This document shows, one piece after another, positions 15,655 to 24,261 of a stretch of DNA of 51,133 nucleotides. The stretch comes from an uncultured Bacteroidota bacterium (lineage in GTDB: Bacteria; Bacteroidota; Bacteroidia; Chitinophagales; Chitinophagaceae): contig CAIJLK010000002.1 of the NCBI GenBank assembly GCA_903821465.1, positions 1-51,133 of the forward strand, given 5' to 3'. Position 1 is the first letter of the stretch. Every line of letters starts with the position of its first letter. Below the pieces are notes generated by a model that ran no database searches, was not told where the DNA came from, and saw nothing but the letters and a program-made list of their open reading frames with translations. A program made the translations under genes and the position numbers.

Positions 15655-17109
15655 TTATTGGTTGTCTACCATATCAGGATTTAGATTAAGAATGGCTGGA
15701 GGAATACGCATAGTAAGGCGAGCTGTTTTCAAAGGATATATAAATCCGTCTAATGGATGAGTTGGATCTATATTATTGTATGGATCGTTCGAAAGCCTAC
15801 GCATGTCAAACCATCTCCATCCTGTTCCAGCAAACTCTTTCAATCTTTCTTCTAGAACTACTTTAATAATAGCATCTTGAGAAGTTGCGGCAACTGCTGC
15901 ATCAACTGCTGCCATTCTTGAATTTCTAAACAATACCAGATCAGCTTTAGCACCAGTTAAATCGTTAGTTCTCGCTTTGCATTCAGCCAACATTAGATAG
16001 AGGTCTGCCAAATTCGGCCCCCAGTTATAAGTTGTTGGAGCATTCCTTTGCTGCCCAGGTAAACCAGGTGCTGCAACAGCATTGGTAGTGCTGTTGTTGT
16101 AGAAGAATTTTTTTCGTTGATCTGAAGCCACGAACAAATTATATATAGCTGGTTTTAGGTATAAGGTATTTCTTGCTGTGGCCCAGTTGATACTCATTTG
16201 CTTCAAATAAATGTTTTCTGTACTAACAGTTTGTGCAGGAAATTTATTTGCACCAACCCAGGGCTGGGCTGTTGTTACCCATGTTGGCATGGAAGTATTG
16301 TAATTATAAAGAGCCAATGGCAATGTGTAGTTTGTAATGCTGTTTCTACAATTATTTAATTGAGCTAGTGCATTTTGGTAATCACCCATCCAAAAATATG
16401 CTTGTCCTAAAAGGTAATATCCACCAGTTTGCGCAAGTCTTGCTCGGTTAAGTGTCTGTGCAGGCAAAAGAGGAATAGATTCTTTTAATTCATTAATTAT
16501 AAAAGAATAAACTTCTTGTACGGATGCACGTTTATAGGCAATTCCGGCGGCATCTGCTGTAACTACAATAGGTATTCCAGGATCGGTTGAGGCTGATGCC
16601 GGGTTATATGGTTTTGCAAAATAATTCACGGCCATCAGGTGCATATAAGCTCGGTTTGCTCTTGCTTCTGCAAGTAGTAAGGGCTTGTCAGACATGGTTC
16701 CTGTGGTAGCATCCATTACGCCATTTGCTATTACATTGTATATATAATTCTGTGAATAAAAAGTTCCCCACTCACTTGATTCGTCATCTGCAAGAAAAAG
16801 ATCGTCCTTCCATTGATAAGCATTTTGATAATACAATGGCTGAGTAGAAAGGAATGCTGAAGATGAAAATACATCATCAGACATTAACACCGGAGCGGCT
16901 GGATAACCAAGAATTGCAGCCAGTGCACCTGGGATATTTCGCACATTAATAAAAGTATACAAATTGGTATTGTTGAACAACCCATTGTATTCTTCAGTTG
17001 AATTAACAACATCTAGTCCTTTTGGGTTCACATCCAAGAATTTCTGGCAAGCCGAAAATGCTAGAATTAAAGTTAATAAACCTGTTATTTTAATTTTGCT
17101 AAGTTTCAT
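15655..17109 (-). CDS. SusD/RagB family outer-membrane nutrient-binding lipoprotein
   Basis: The surface lipoprotein partner of the SusC channel at 17129-20731. I chose the start at 17109, giving the signal MKLSKIKITGLLTLILAFSAC. A longer frame to 17154 would overlap the susC 3' end. The mature N terminus CQKFLDVNPKG is the classic SusD opening. The C-terminal region has the family segment ERLKEFAGTGWRWFDMRRL. TPR-like helices are expected. The glycan or peptide bound cannot be told from sequence. Spacing from susC is 19 bases. Confidence 0.95.
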   Translation of the reverse strand: MKLSKIKITGLLTLILAFSACQKFLDVNPKGLDVVNSTEEYNGLFNNTNLYTFINVRNIPGALAAILGYPAAPVLMSDDVFSSSAFLSTQPLYYQNAYQWKDDLFLADDESSEWGTFYSQNYIYNVIANGVMDATTGTMSDKPLLLAEARANRAYMHLMAVNYFAKPYNPASASTDPGIPIVVTADAAGIAYKRASVQEVYSFIINELKESIPLLPAQTLNRARLAQTGGYYLLGQAYFWMGDYQNALAQLNNCRNSITNYTLPLALYNYNTSMPTWVTTAQPWVGANKFPAQTVSTENIYLKQMSINWATARNTLYLKPAIYNLFVASDQRKKFFYNNSTTNAVAAPGLPGQQRNAPTTYNWGPNLADLYLMLAECKARTNDLTGAKADLVLFRNSRMAAVDAAVAATSQDAIIKVVLEERLKEFAGTGWRWFDMRRLSNDPYNNIDPTHPLDGFIYPLKTARLTMRIPPAILNLNPDMVDNQ

Positions 17110-17128
17110 ATCAAAAATATATGGGAGA

Positions 17129-20100
17129 TTATTTAAAGGATGTTTTGAAACCAATAGTATAGAAGGCTGGCATAATGCTAGACCTTACTCCTGTTCCGAG
17201 ATTATAATATTCAGGATCAATGTCATAGTTGTTATTCTTCCACAATAGGACATTGTTTACTTGAGCATATACAGAGAAATCAGCAAATCCAATCTTATCA
17301 ATTAATTTAGAAGGTATCTGGTAGGATAGTGTCAAATCCCTCAATTTTGCGTATGAAGCACTAACAACATTGCTATTCCCTTGTGTATAAAGGTTCACAT
17401 AACGTAATGAATTCTGTGCAGTATTTCCTACATATTTAGGAACATCAGTTTTGAGCTCATCACCTGCTACTTGCCATCTATCGTTGAAATAGGTAGGGAT
17501 ATTAGTTGAAAGTCTTCCGGTATAGAATTGATTCACATCTCTTCTCATTACATTCCCAAAATTGTAAACAATCATAAACGATAGTGAGAATTGCTTGTAA
17601 CTGATGTTATTGGTGATGCCTCCGTACCAAAGTGGTTGGGTAGAACCCATATAAGCCACATCATTCACAGTCAAATCACCTAGCAATTTTGCCGTGTCTG
17701 TACCATTCGATTTGAATGCATAAGGGTTGCCATTTTTATCTAATCCCATATAGTTGTATCCAAAAAGACTGTATGCAGAATATCCTTCTATAAGGGTTGC
17801 GTTTACTTTTCCGCTTGTTGTAACAGGGCTAGCTGTTTTTAATGAGGTAATTTTGTTTTTGTTATAGGAGATTGTGAAAGTGGTACTCCATCTGAAATTT
17901 TTTGTAGAAATATTGTTGGTATTCAATTGGAATTCGAAACCATTGTTCTCTATATTTCCAAGGTTATTGTATGCATAAGACCATCCACTTGTTGGATCAA
18001 CAGGTTGATAACCCAGAAGGTCGGTAGTTAATTTCTTATAGATATCAATTGTTCCTGAAATACGGTTATTTAGTATTGCAAAATCTACTCCAAAATTTGT
18101 TGTAGCAGTACGTTCCCAATGTATATTATCATTTCTTGGAACTAGAATGGTATAACCGATTCCCATACCACTGAAGTAGGCCACATTGCTAGCAGAAACA
18201 ATGTCAAAGGGACCTGCGTAACCAGGGTTCGGTGCATTACCTGCAAGTCCGTAGGTAAGACGTAAATTCAAGTTATTGATCTGGGTGACCTTGAAAAAAT
18301 TCTCTCTAGAAATATTCCATGCACCACCAAGACTCCAGATTGGTTTGTATTGCAAACTCTTGTTTGTACCAAATAAATTGGATTGGTCAATTCTAATGCT
18401 ACCATTCAAAGAATACTTTCTGTCAAATGTATAGGCTGCATTACTATAGGCAGAGAAAAATCTTTTCTCAGTTTCGAGATATTGAACTGGTTTAGCAGTG
18501 AACAGATTGTTTGTTGTTCTTCCGGTCATATAGTTGACAGGATTACTAACACCCACTGTTGCTAAAGAGTCTTCATTATACAAAGAATATGTCAAGGTTT
18601 GAAAGTCATATCCTCTTCTATTAGTTTGAACAGATTTGTATAGATCTGTTCTGATTTCGGTACCTGCAATAACATTTAGTTGGTGTTTTTGATTAAAATT
18701 TCTATCATAATTCAATTGGTTACGTAAAGTCCAACTAGTGCTAGTATTGTTTTGCGTAGTGTACAAACCACCTTTAGAAGGCAAGTAATAAGTGGGAGAT
18801 CCTCCTACAACTGTTGGCGCTTTTGTGAAAAATACTAACTCGTCTCTGACTTTGTAGGAGTCTTGGCTGTAATATTCATAGTTTTCCAATGATCCATGCT
18901 GGAATTGGGCCCTGCCTTCATAACTTAATCCTTTAGCAAGTTTTACTGTTAATCCCGCATTGATTCTTGAAGTAAGATTCACTTGGTCATTAAGGGTTTT
19001 GCCAGATTCAGATAAAGGAATATAATTTAAATTGATTTTACTTGATGCTTCAGAACTTGCTCTGAATTCCTCCTGACGTTTCAAATAAGCTTGTGATAAT
19101 GGATTGCCATTTGCATCTGAAAACATGGCATAAGGCAAGTAATTACTATTATTAAAAGGCAGGCTTGTTAATAAAAATTTAGAAGTTTTTTCGTAAGAAA
19201 AATTTGTCAACAAATCTAACTTTACTGAAGATGAAAAATTAAAATTCTGTCTCAAGTTCAGTTGATAACGATTAAGATTAGTCTTGGTGTCTGATTTGTC
19301 TAGTGTGTATGCTAAAGAACCATAGTAGGAATGGAATGCACCACCACCATCAAAAGTTAAACTGTTATTGGAAAGAAGAGATCCCTGTGTCAGATTATCA
19401 TTTATCTGACTTTTATTATTGAGTTGTGAAAGGGAATCAAATTTTGAATCTGCAGATGCCTGTGAAATTAGGCCTCGGGATAGATCATATTGTATTCTTT
19501 CATGTGGCGGAATGATTGGAGTTGCACCAACTGTATTAGTAACAGTAGCCCAAGGATAATTTGTTGCTGAAAAGACTGATTTACTCGAAGCTAGAAAATC
19601 ACTAGTAGTCATCATTTTAGCATAATCAAGTTCTGGTCTTCCTTTGAATGAAACAAAAGAGTTGAATCGAACTTTGATTTTTTTCTGTTCATTGCTGATA
19701 CGTCCTTTCTTAGTAGTGATAACTATTACTCCATTTGCAGCTGAAGACCCCCAGATTGATGCTGCAGTAGCATCGCGCAATACATTGATGGATTCAACGT
19801 CATCCGGATTTACTAACGTTTTTACTAAGTTGAAATCAGAAAGTGGAATGCCATCTACCACAATCAGAGGTTGTCTTGATGCCTGAATAGAGCTTAACCC
19901 GCGAATAAGAAATTTTTCATTTCCAGTTCCGTAATTAACTGCAATACCTGGAACAAGTCCTTCTATTCTGTCCAACACGTTCATACTACCTGACTTAAAC
20001 TTTATTTGTTCGTTTGTTACAGTTGAAAATGAACCGGCACTTCTTTCCTTGCTAATACGTTGATAACCGGTATTCATGATCTCAACTGCTTTCAGGTTTG

Positions 20101-20731
20101 CAACTTCAGGAACCATTGTTACCCAAATCTGAACTAACTGATCTACTTTATGAATGATTGTTTTATAACCTATATACGATAGAACAAGTGTTTGTCCGGG
20201 TGCCGCTATAACTTTGAAGCTTCCGGATGCATCAGACAAAAAAGTCTTTCCATTTTCTTTTACTACAATGCTAACTCCTTCTAATGGGCTACCATCAGCA
20301 TTTGTCACAGTACCTTTCAGCACAATATCAATGATGGGGTTAAATAACTTCGCTTTATTCTCGTTATTGTTTTCTGTTTCTTTTAGTACAATAGTTTTTT
20401 CAACTATGCTAAATGTAATAGGTAGGTTCTTGAAACATTCTGATAGAGCCTGACTCAACGGCATGTTCTTAACATTTACACTCACATTGCCTGCTTTCTT
20501 CAAAAATTCATCTTTGTAAAAAAACTGAAATCCTGTTTGCTTATTGATATTTGTAAAAACTTCTTGCAAACCCACATTTTTCAAAGACAGTGTTACATTC
20601 TGAGAATAAGAACTTGCACTTACTTGTAGTAGTCCCAAAAAAAGAAAGAGGGTGGTGAATTTTATCACCAATAAATTTCTTGGAATCCCTTTTGTAAATA
20701 ATTTTTGTAAACTTAAAAGAGTAGAACTCAT
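17129..20731 (-). CDS. SusC/RagA family TonB-linked outer-membrane transporter
   Basis: A TonB-dependent transporter of 1200 residues for large nutrients. A signal peptide (about 1-44, ending SASSYSQ) is followed by an STN secretin/TonB N-terminal domain (about 45-115; LKNVGLQEVFTNINKQTGF), a carboxypeptidase-like regulatory domain (VLKGTVTNADGSPLEGVSIV, about 137-215), a plug (INVLRDATAASIWGSSAANG is the SusC-type signature) and a long beta barrel. The STN domain, with FecR and an ECF sigma factor just upstream, indicates trans-envelope signalling: substrate binding would release the sigma factor and switch on this operon. Confidence 0.96.
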   Translation of the reverse strand: MSSTLLSLQKLFTKGIPRNLLVIKFTTLFLFLGLLQVSASSYSQNVTLSLKNVGLQEVFTNINKQTGFQFFYKDEFLKKAGNVSVNVKNMPLSQALSECFKNLPITFSIVEKTIVLKETENNNENKAKLFNPIIDIVLKGTVTNADGSPLEGVSIVVKENGKTFLSDASGSFKVIAAPGQTLVLSYIGYKTIIHKVDQLVQIWVTMVPEVANLKAVEIMNTGYQRISKERSAGSFSTVTNEQIKFKSGSMNVLDRIEGLVPGIAVNYGTGNEKFLIRGLSSIQASRQPLIVVDGIPLSDFNLVKTLVNPDDVESINVLRDATAASIWGSSAANGVIVITTKKGRISNEQKKIKVRFNSFVSFKGRPELDYAKMMTTSDFLASSKSVFSATNYPWATVTNTVGATPIIPPHERIQYDLSRGLISQASADSKFDSLSQLNNKSQINDNLTQGSLLSNNSLTFDGGGAFHSYYGSLAYTLDKSDTKTNLNRYQLNLRQNFNFSSSVKLDLLTNFSYEKTSKFLLTSLPFNNSNYLPYAMFSDANGNPLSQAYLKRQEEFRASSEASSKINLNYIPLSESGKTLNDQVNLTSRINAGLTVKLAKGLSYEGRAQFQHGSLENYEYYSQDSYKVRDELVFFTKAPTVVGGSPTYYLPSKGGLYTTQNNTSTSWTLRNQLNYDRNFNQKHQLNVIAGTEIRTDLYKSVQTNRRGYDFQTLTYSLYNEDSLATVGVSNPVNYMTGRTTNNLFTAKPVQYLETEKRFFSAYSNAAYTFDRKYSLNGSIRIDQSNLFGTNKSLQYKPIWSLGGAWNISRENFFKVTQINNLNLRLTYGLAGNAPNPGYAGPFDIVSASNVAYFSGMGIGYTILVPRNDNIHWERTATTNFGVDFAILNNRISGTIDIYKKLTTDLLGYQPVDPTSGWSYAYNNLGNIENNGFEFQLNTNNISTKNFRWSTTFTISYNKNKITSLKTASPVTTSGKVNATLIEGYSAYSLFGYNYMGLDKNGNPYAFKSNGTDTAKLLGDLTVNDVAYMGSTQPLWYGGITNNISYKQFSLSFMIVYNFGNVMRRDVNQFYTGRLSTNIPTYFNDRWQVAGDELKTDVPKYVGNTAQNSLRYVNLYTQGNSNVVSASYAKLRDLTLSYQIPSKLIDKIGFADFSVYAQVNNVLLWKNNNYDIDPEYYNLGTGVRSSIMPAFYTIGFKTSFK

Positions 20732-20750
20732 TTTGCTGCTATTTGGTATA

Positions 20751-21938
20751 TTAATAAACTAAAATTTGTTTCTCATCAATTTTGAACTTTACGCCACTTT
20801 CTTCCAATACTTTCAAGACCCCAGACAGGTCACTGTTTCTACTCACAATTCCTGAAAAGGTTTCAGTGCTTATATTTCCTTTGTAAGACACATCAATATT
20901 ATACCAACGGCTAATCTGGCGCATAATCTGATTGATAGTTAAACTCTTGAAAATGAATTGTCCATTCTTCCAAGCAAAGGCTTCATTCATATCAACATTC
21001 TCATTCAACTTGATTAACCCATTTGAAAGGAATAGACCCTGTTGTCCAGGAGTTAAAAAGGAAGATTGGATTGTAGAATTTATTCTTACTTTTCCTTCTA
21101 ATAATGTGGTTTTAATATTATCTTCTTCTTGATATGTATTGATATTAAATTTCGTGCCAATTGCTTCAACCATTCCAATTCCAGATAACTGAACCTTAAA
21201 AGGTTTTAGCGCATTATGTGCCACTTCAAAATAACCTTCACCGGTTAGTTCAACTATTCTTTCCTTGCCATTAAACACCGTTGGATACTTTAAAGAAGAA
21301 GCAGCATTCAACCACACAATTGTGCCATCTTCAAGCACAAGTTTGTATTCGCCCCCTCTAGGGGTAGATACCTTATTATAAATCAATTCAGTTTCAGTAG
21401 CGGTAGATCGATACTGAATTTCACCCCCATGAATTTGTACATTCAAACCTTCTTGTGGTTTCAATAAATGATTTGCTGAATCATTCAATACTATTTCTGA
21501 ACCATCAGCTTGGGTCAAAATTGCTTTTCTGCTGCCAGGTGCAATGTTGATTGGATTTTTAGAAAACGAGTTTCTTTTTTCACCACTTACAGTCCTATTA
21601 ATTTGCATCCAAACTATCCCAATTGATAAGATTAAACATGCCGCCGCAGCAACTGATAGCCATGTTTTGATGGATATTTTCTTTGCTGGGACTGTTTTTG
21701 GAGTATTAATAATTTTTTGGTTTAGTTCAGACCAACCTTCTTCCTTGTTGTATGTTTCCAACTGTTGGAGCGCTTCTTTCTGCCAACCTTCAGTATTTAA
21801 AGTCTCAAACAAAGCGATATTCTTGGAATCGGCTTTCTTCCATTCCTCTAATTGCATAGATTCTTCAAGAGAGAGTTCTCCTTGTAAATTTTTCGCAATA
21901 AGCGATGCAATATGATAATTTGATTCAAATTGTTTCAT
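20751..21938 (-). CDS. FecR-type anti-sigma factor
   Basis: A one-pass inner-membrane regulator of 395 residues. The cytoplasmic N-terminal part (about 1-85) should bind the sigma factor, a helix lies at about 86-106 (WLSVAAAACLILSIGIVW), and the periplasmic FecR domain (about 185-290) includes YNKVSTPRGGEYKLVLEDGTIVWLNAASSLKYP in sections, with a DUF4974-like C terminus (FKSLTINQIMRQISRWYNIDV). It lies between the sigma gene and susC, and is expected to receive a signal from the STN domain of that transporter. Confidence 0.95.
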   Translation of the reverse strand: MKQFESNYHIASLIAKNLQGELSLEESMQLEEWKKADSKNIALFETLNTEGWQKEALQQLETYNKEEGWSELNQKIINTPKTVPAKKISIKTWLSVAAAACLILSIGIVWMQINRTVSGEKRNSFSKNPINIAPGSRKAILTQADGSEIVLNDSANHLLKPQEGLNVQIHGGEIQYRSTATETELIYNKVSTPRGGEYKLVLEDGTIVWLNAASSLKYPTVFNGKERIVELTGEGYFEVAHNALKPFKVQLSGIGMVEAIGTKFNINTYQEEDNIKTTLLEGKVRINSTIQSSFLTPGQQGLFLSNGLIKLNENVDMNEAFAWKNGQFIFKSLTINQIMRQISRWYNIDVSYKGNISTETFSGIVSRNSDLSGVLKVLEESGVKFKIDEKQILVY

Positions 21939-22020
21939 GATCTGAGATTACAATGAATAATAACACCCTATTCATAAAAACGGGTGAAAGCGGAGGGGAA
22001 TATTTTTTAAATGAATTGCT

Positions 22021-22584
22021 TTAAGGCAGAATTACTAGGAGTAACAAATAAGAAATACCACTCAGTTTCAACTTCAATAATTTGAGTGCTCTTTGTTTTT
22101 GAGTTTTAACGGTATTGATTGATATCCCCAAAAGCTTTGAAATTTCTTCATTTTTCAAACCTTCTAAGAAGGACAATTTGAGTACATTGCCACAACCTTC
22201 AGGAAGTGAATTAATAGCTGTTTGAATTTCAGCAATCAACTCTGCCTTGATGATATTTTCTAATCCATGACCTGGGTCAATAGTATTCTCTAATTGGGTT
22301 TTAGTATATTTTATTTGGATTAGAGCATGTCGTTGATAATTCAGACAAGCATTTCTAACAGATAGGTATAGAAAGTTTTTAATAGCTATGTCTGATTCAA
22401 ATTGTTGATTCCCCTTCCACAATTTTAGAAATACATCTTGTACTATGTCTTTCGAATCTTCCTTTTCATTGATGATCGTAAAGGCAAAATAGCAAAGTCT
22501 GGCATAGTAAGTATCAAACAAATTGGAAATAGGTCTATTCCCAAATAGTCTTTGGTTGACAGAGGCTGCGCCTGACAGATTCAT
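22021..22584 (-). CDS. ECF-type RNA polymerase sigma factor
   Basis: A sigma-70 family member of 187 residues. Region 2 is visible in LFDTYYARLCYFAFTIINEKEDSKDIVQDVFLKLW (given here in general terms, about 22-56), and region 4 in LPEGCGNVLKLSFLEGLKNEEISKLL with the helix-turn-helix ISINTVKTQKQRAL (about 135-170). The C-terminal hydrophobic tail SYLLLLVILP is common in this Bacteroidota group. It is followed after 82 bases by fecR and the SusC/SusD pair, its likely targets. Confidence 0.95.
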   Translation of the reverse strand: MNLSGAASVNQRLFGNRPISNLFDTYYARLCYFAFTIINEKEDSKDIVQDVFLKLWKGNQQFESDIAIKNFLYLSVRNACLNYQRHALIQIKYTKTQLENTIDPGHGLENIIKAELIAEIQTAINSLPEGCGNVLKLSFLEGLKNEEISKLLGISINTVKTQKQRALKLLKLKLSGISYLLLLVILP

Positions 22585-22666
22585 TTGCTGAAGATATTGA
22601 AAATGGCCCTTATTAGGATGCTGTAATAGTAGTTTTTTATATTATTACACTATTTTAATAGACTAG

Positions 22667-23500
22667 TTACTTGAATTCTGTAATAACAGTTATCTCTAAC
22701 TCATCCGCTATTTCATCAGTATTGATACCAAAATCAACACGTTTGATTTTAAAAACACTTTTCAGCGAAATAGAATTAACAGTAATAATGGCAGTCCCTA
22801 TGGCTTTAATACTTTTTGAAACGCCGTGAATGCTTAGACTACCTTCAACATTAACTGGATAATTCCCATCCTTAGAAAAGTTCACTGTTTTGATATTTAG
22901 CACATTTCCTTTGAAACTTGTTTTTGGAAATGCTTCACTATTCATATAATCCTTGTCGTTAAAGTGCTCTTGCATCATTTCGTTATCGAAAATGAATCCT
23001 CTAATGAGTCCACTGAATTTTAACTGACCTGTTGTTTCATTAAAAGATGCTGCAACAGATGAATTGGTTGCTTCAATATCTTCAGCAGAGCCACTCGAAA
23101 AAAATCGGATACTTGCTTTATTAGTAACTAGTATTTTTTCCGGTGAGATTGTATTGGTCGACTTAGTCTGGTTAGTGCTATCTTTTTTTGCAGCGTCAAC
23201 GATAGGTTTAAGAATGGAGTCAGTTAAGGAAGTATCATTTAAAAGTTCTTTTGCAGAAATAGCAGGTAATTCCACTGGAGCTTTTTTGAAATGGGTAGGT
23301 ATATAAGATACAAATAACCAAATATCAGTAACCGTTAAAATTAATGCTATAATAAAAGCGATTAATGTGGAAGTATGTTTCACGAAAAAGCCAGATTTCT
23401 TTTTTTGTGAATTCTTGATGAAAAGAAAAAGAATAAAGATCCAGATCACCGCTGCAATTGCAAACATCTGCGGTATTTCTTTCAATAACTTTAAAAACAT
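22667..23500 (-). CDS. membrane-anchored YceI-like protein
   Basis: A 277-residue protein starting at 23500 (MFLKLLKEIPQ). A longer frame to 23662 would run into the cytochrome gene and its terminator, so I reject it. Two N-terminal helices (about 12-28 and 43-65) anchor it in the inner membrane, then comes a linker of about 60 residues rich in S, T and K. The C-terminal domain (about 110-277) has YceI/lipocalin-like features: ASIRFFSSGSAEDIEATN, GLIRGFIFDNEMMQEHFN and NYPVNVEGSLSIHGVSKSI. YceI proteins bind isoprenoid-type lipids. The membrane-anchored layout is not the usual secreted form. The function is not established. Confidence 0.8.
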   Translation of the reverse strand: MFLKLLKEIPQMFAIAAVIWIFILFLFIKNSQKKKSGFFVKHTSTLIAFIIALILTVTDIWLFVSYIPTHFKKAPVELPAISAKELLNDTSLTDSILKPIVDAAKKDSTNQTKSTNTISPEKILVTNKASIRFFSSGSAEDIEATNSSVAASFNETTGQLKFSGLIRGFIFDNEMMQEHFNDKDYMNSEAFPKTSFKGNVLNIKTVNFSKDGNYPVNVEGSLSIHGVSKSIKAIGTAIITVNSISLKSVFKIKRVDFGINTDEIADELEITVITEFK

Positions 23501-23526
23501 AGGATAAATTTCTATTGGAATAAAAA

Positions 23527-23549
23527 AAGGCTCCTTTTTAGGGAGCCTT
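23527..23549 (-). terminator. intrinsic terminator after the di-haem cytochrome gene
   Basis: Arms AAGGCTCC (23527-23534) and GGAGCCTT (23542-23549) form a stem. On the minus strand it is followed by a T-run (the A-run at 23522-23528). It lies 10 bases after the cytochrome stop codon. Confidence 0.8.
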
Positions 23550-23558
23550 AAAAATAAT

Positions 23559-24053
23559 CTATTTTCCGTTAGTGGGTGGCTTTGGGCCTTGACCTTGCCA
23601 TTGCCCTGGGGGTGGTGCCGGAGCCGCTGGTAAAGGTTTGCCAAATGGTTTTGGTACACCACGGTGGCAAGTATTACAGGTAATCAATTGAATCTTAGTA
23701 GAATCAGACTCCGTATGTTTGATTGTTTCGATATATTTTTGATTCATTTCATTCGTCATACGAATCATATCACGTGCTATATCTTTTACAGGGTTTGCAT
23801 CACTTGCCATATCCATTTTTCTTGGATTGTCTTTCTCTGGAGCATGACAATAATTACACTTAACCCCTAAATCAACCTTAAACTTATCCATAGCATGATC
23901 TACTTCATCATAAGTAGCGCTCGCTGGGAAAACTTTAATATTTGTTAACTTCTTTGGTCTAGGCTGCTGGATATTGAAAGATTGAGTTATTAATGCTCCC
24001 GCAATTGTTAAGCCAAGTAAGATGTTGATTTTTTTTCGATGCATTGAAATCAT
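23559..24053 (-). CDS. di-haem cytochrome c, photosynthetic-reaction-centre-cytochrome-like
   Basis: A 164-residue exported cytochrome counted from the ATG at 24053 (an ATG at 24044 is also possible; the longer frame to 24086 adds residues without support). After a hydrophobic signal (INILLGLTIAGALITQSF) it carries two haem motifs, CNYCH (66-70) and CNTCH (126-130). The pattern VKCNYCHAPE and TCNTCHRGVPKPFG resembles the reaction-centre cytochrome c subunit family found in non-photosynthetic Bacteroidota. The C-terminal tail is rich in proline and glycine. An electron-transfer role in the periplasm is likely; the partner is unknown. Confidence 0.9.
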   Translation of the reverse strand: MISMHRKKINILLGLTIAGALITQSFNIQQPRPKKLTNIKVFPASATYDEVDHAMDKFKVDLGVKCNYCHAPEKDNPRKMDMASDANPVKDIARDMIRMTNEMNQKYIETIKHTESDSTKIQLITCNTCHRGVPKPFGKPLPAAPAPPPGQWQGQGPKPPTNGK

Positions 24054-24117
24054 AAGGATATATTTTAACCCAATATAATGTATCAAAACATTTTTAAATG
24101 CTAAATCATTAAAGATT

Positions 24118-24151
24118 CGACGAAAAGGACTTTTTTAACGACGAAAAGGAC
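24118..24151. repeat. 13-bp direct repeat with 21-bp period in a divergent promoter region
   Basis: CGACGAAAAGGAC occurs at 24118-24130 and again at 24139-24151, exactly 21 bases apart, between the divergent cytochrome and hexosaminidase genes. Two copies at about two helical turns is the arrangement bound by LytTR-type regulators. The actual binder is unknown and no such regulator is in the window. Confidence 0.55.
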
Positions 24152-24261
24152 ATATTTCATATTATCTACATGCTTTAGTAAACTACTTTACATTTAAATT
24201 AGCAAATGAATTACCTTATCAACGATTGTAAAAGACATATATAAATCAAAATAAAATTCAA

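Noticed and set aside
23501..23662. Longer start for the YceI-like protein
   Set aside because: The extension runs through the cytochrome terminator and the end of its gene; the ATG at 23500 gives a normal membrane anchor.
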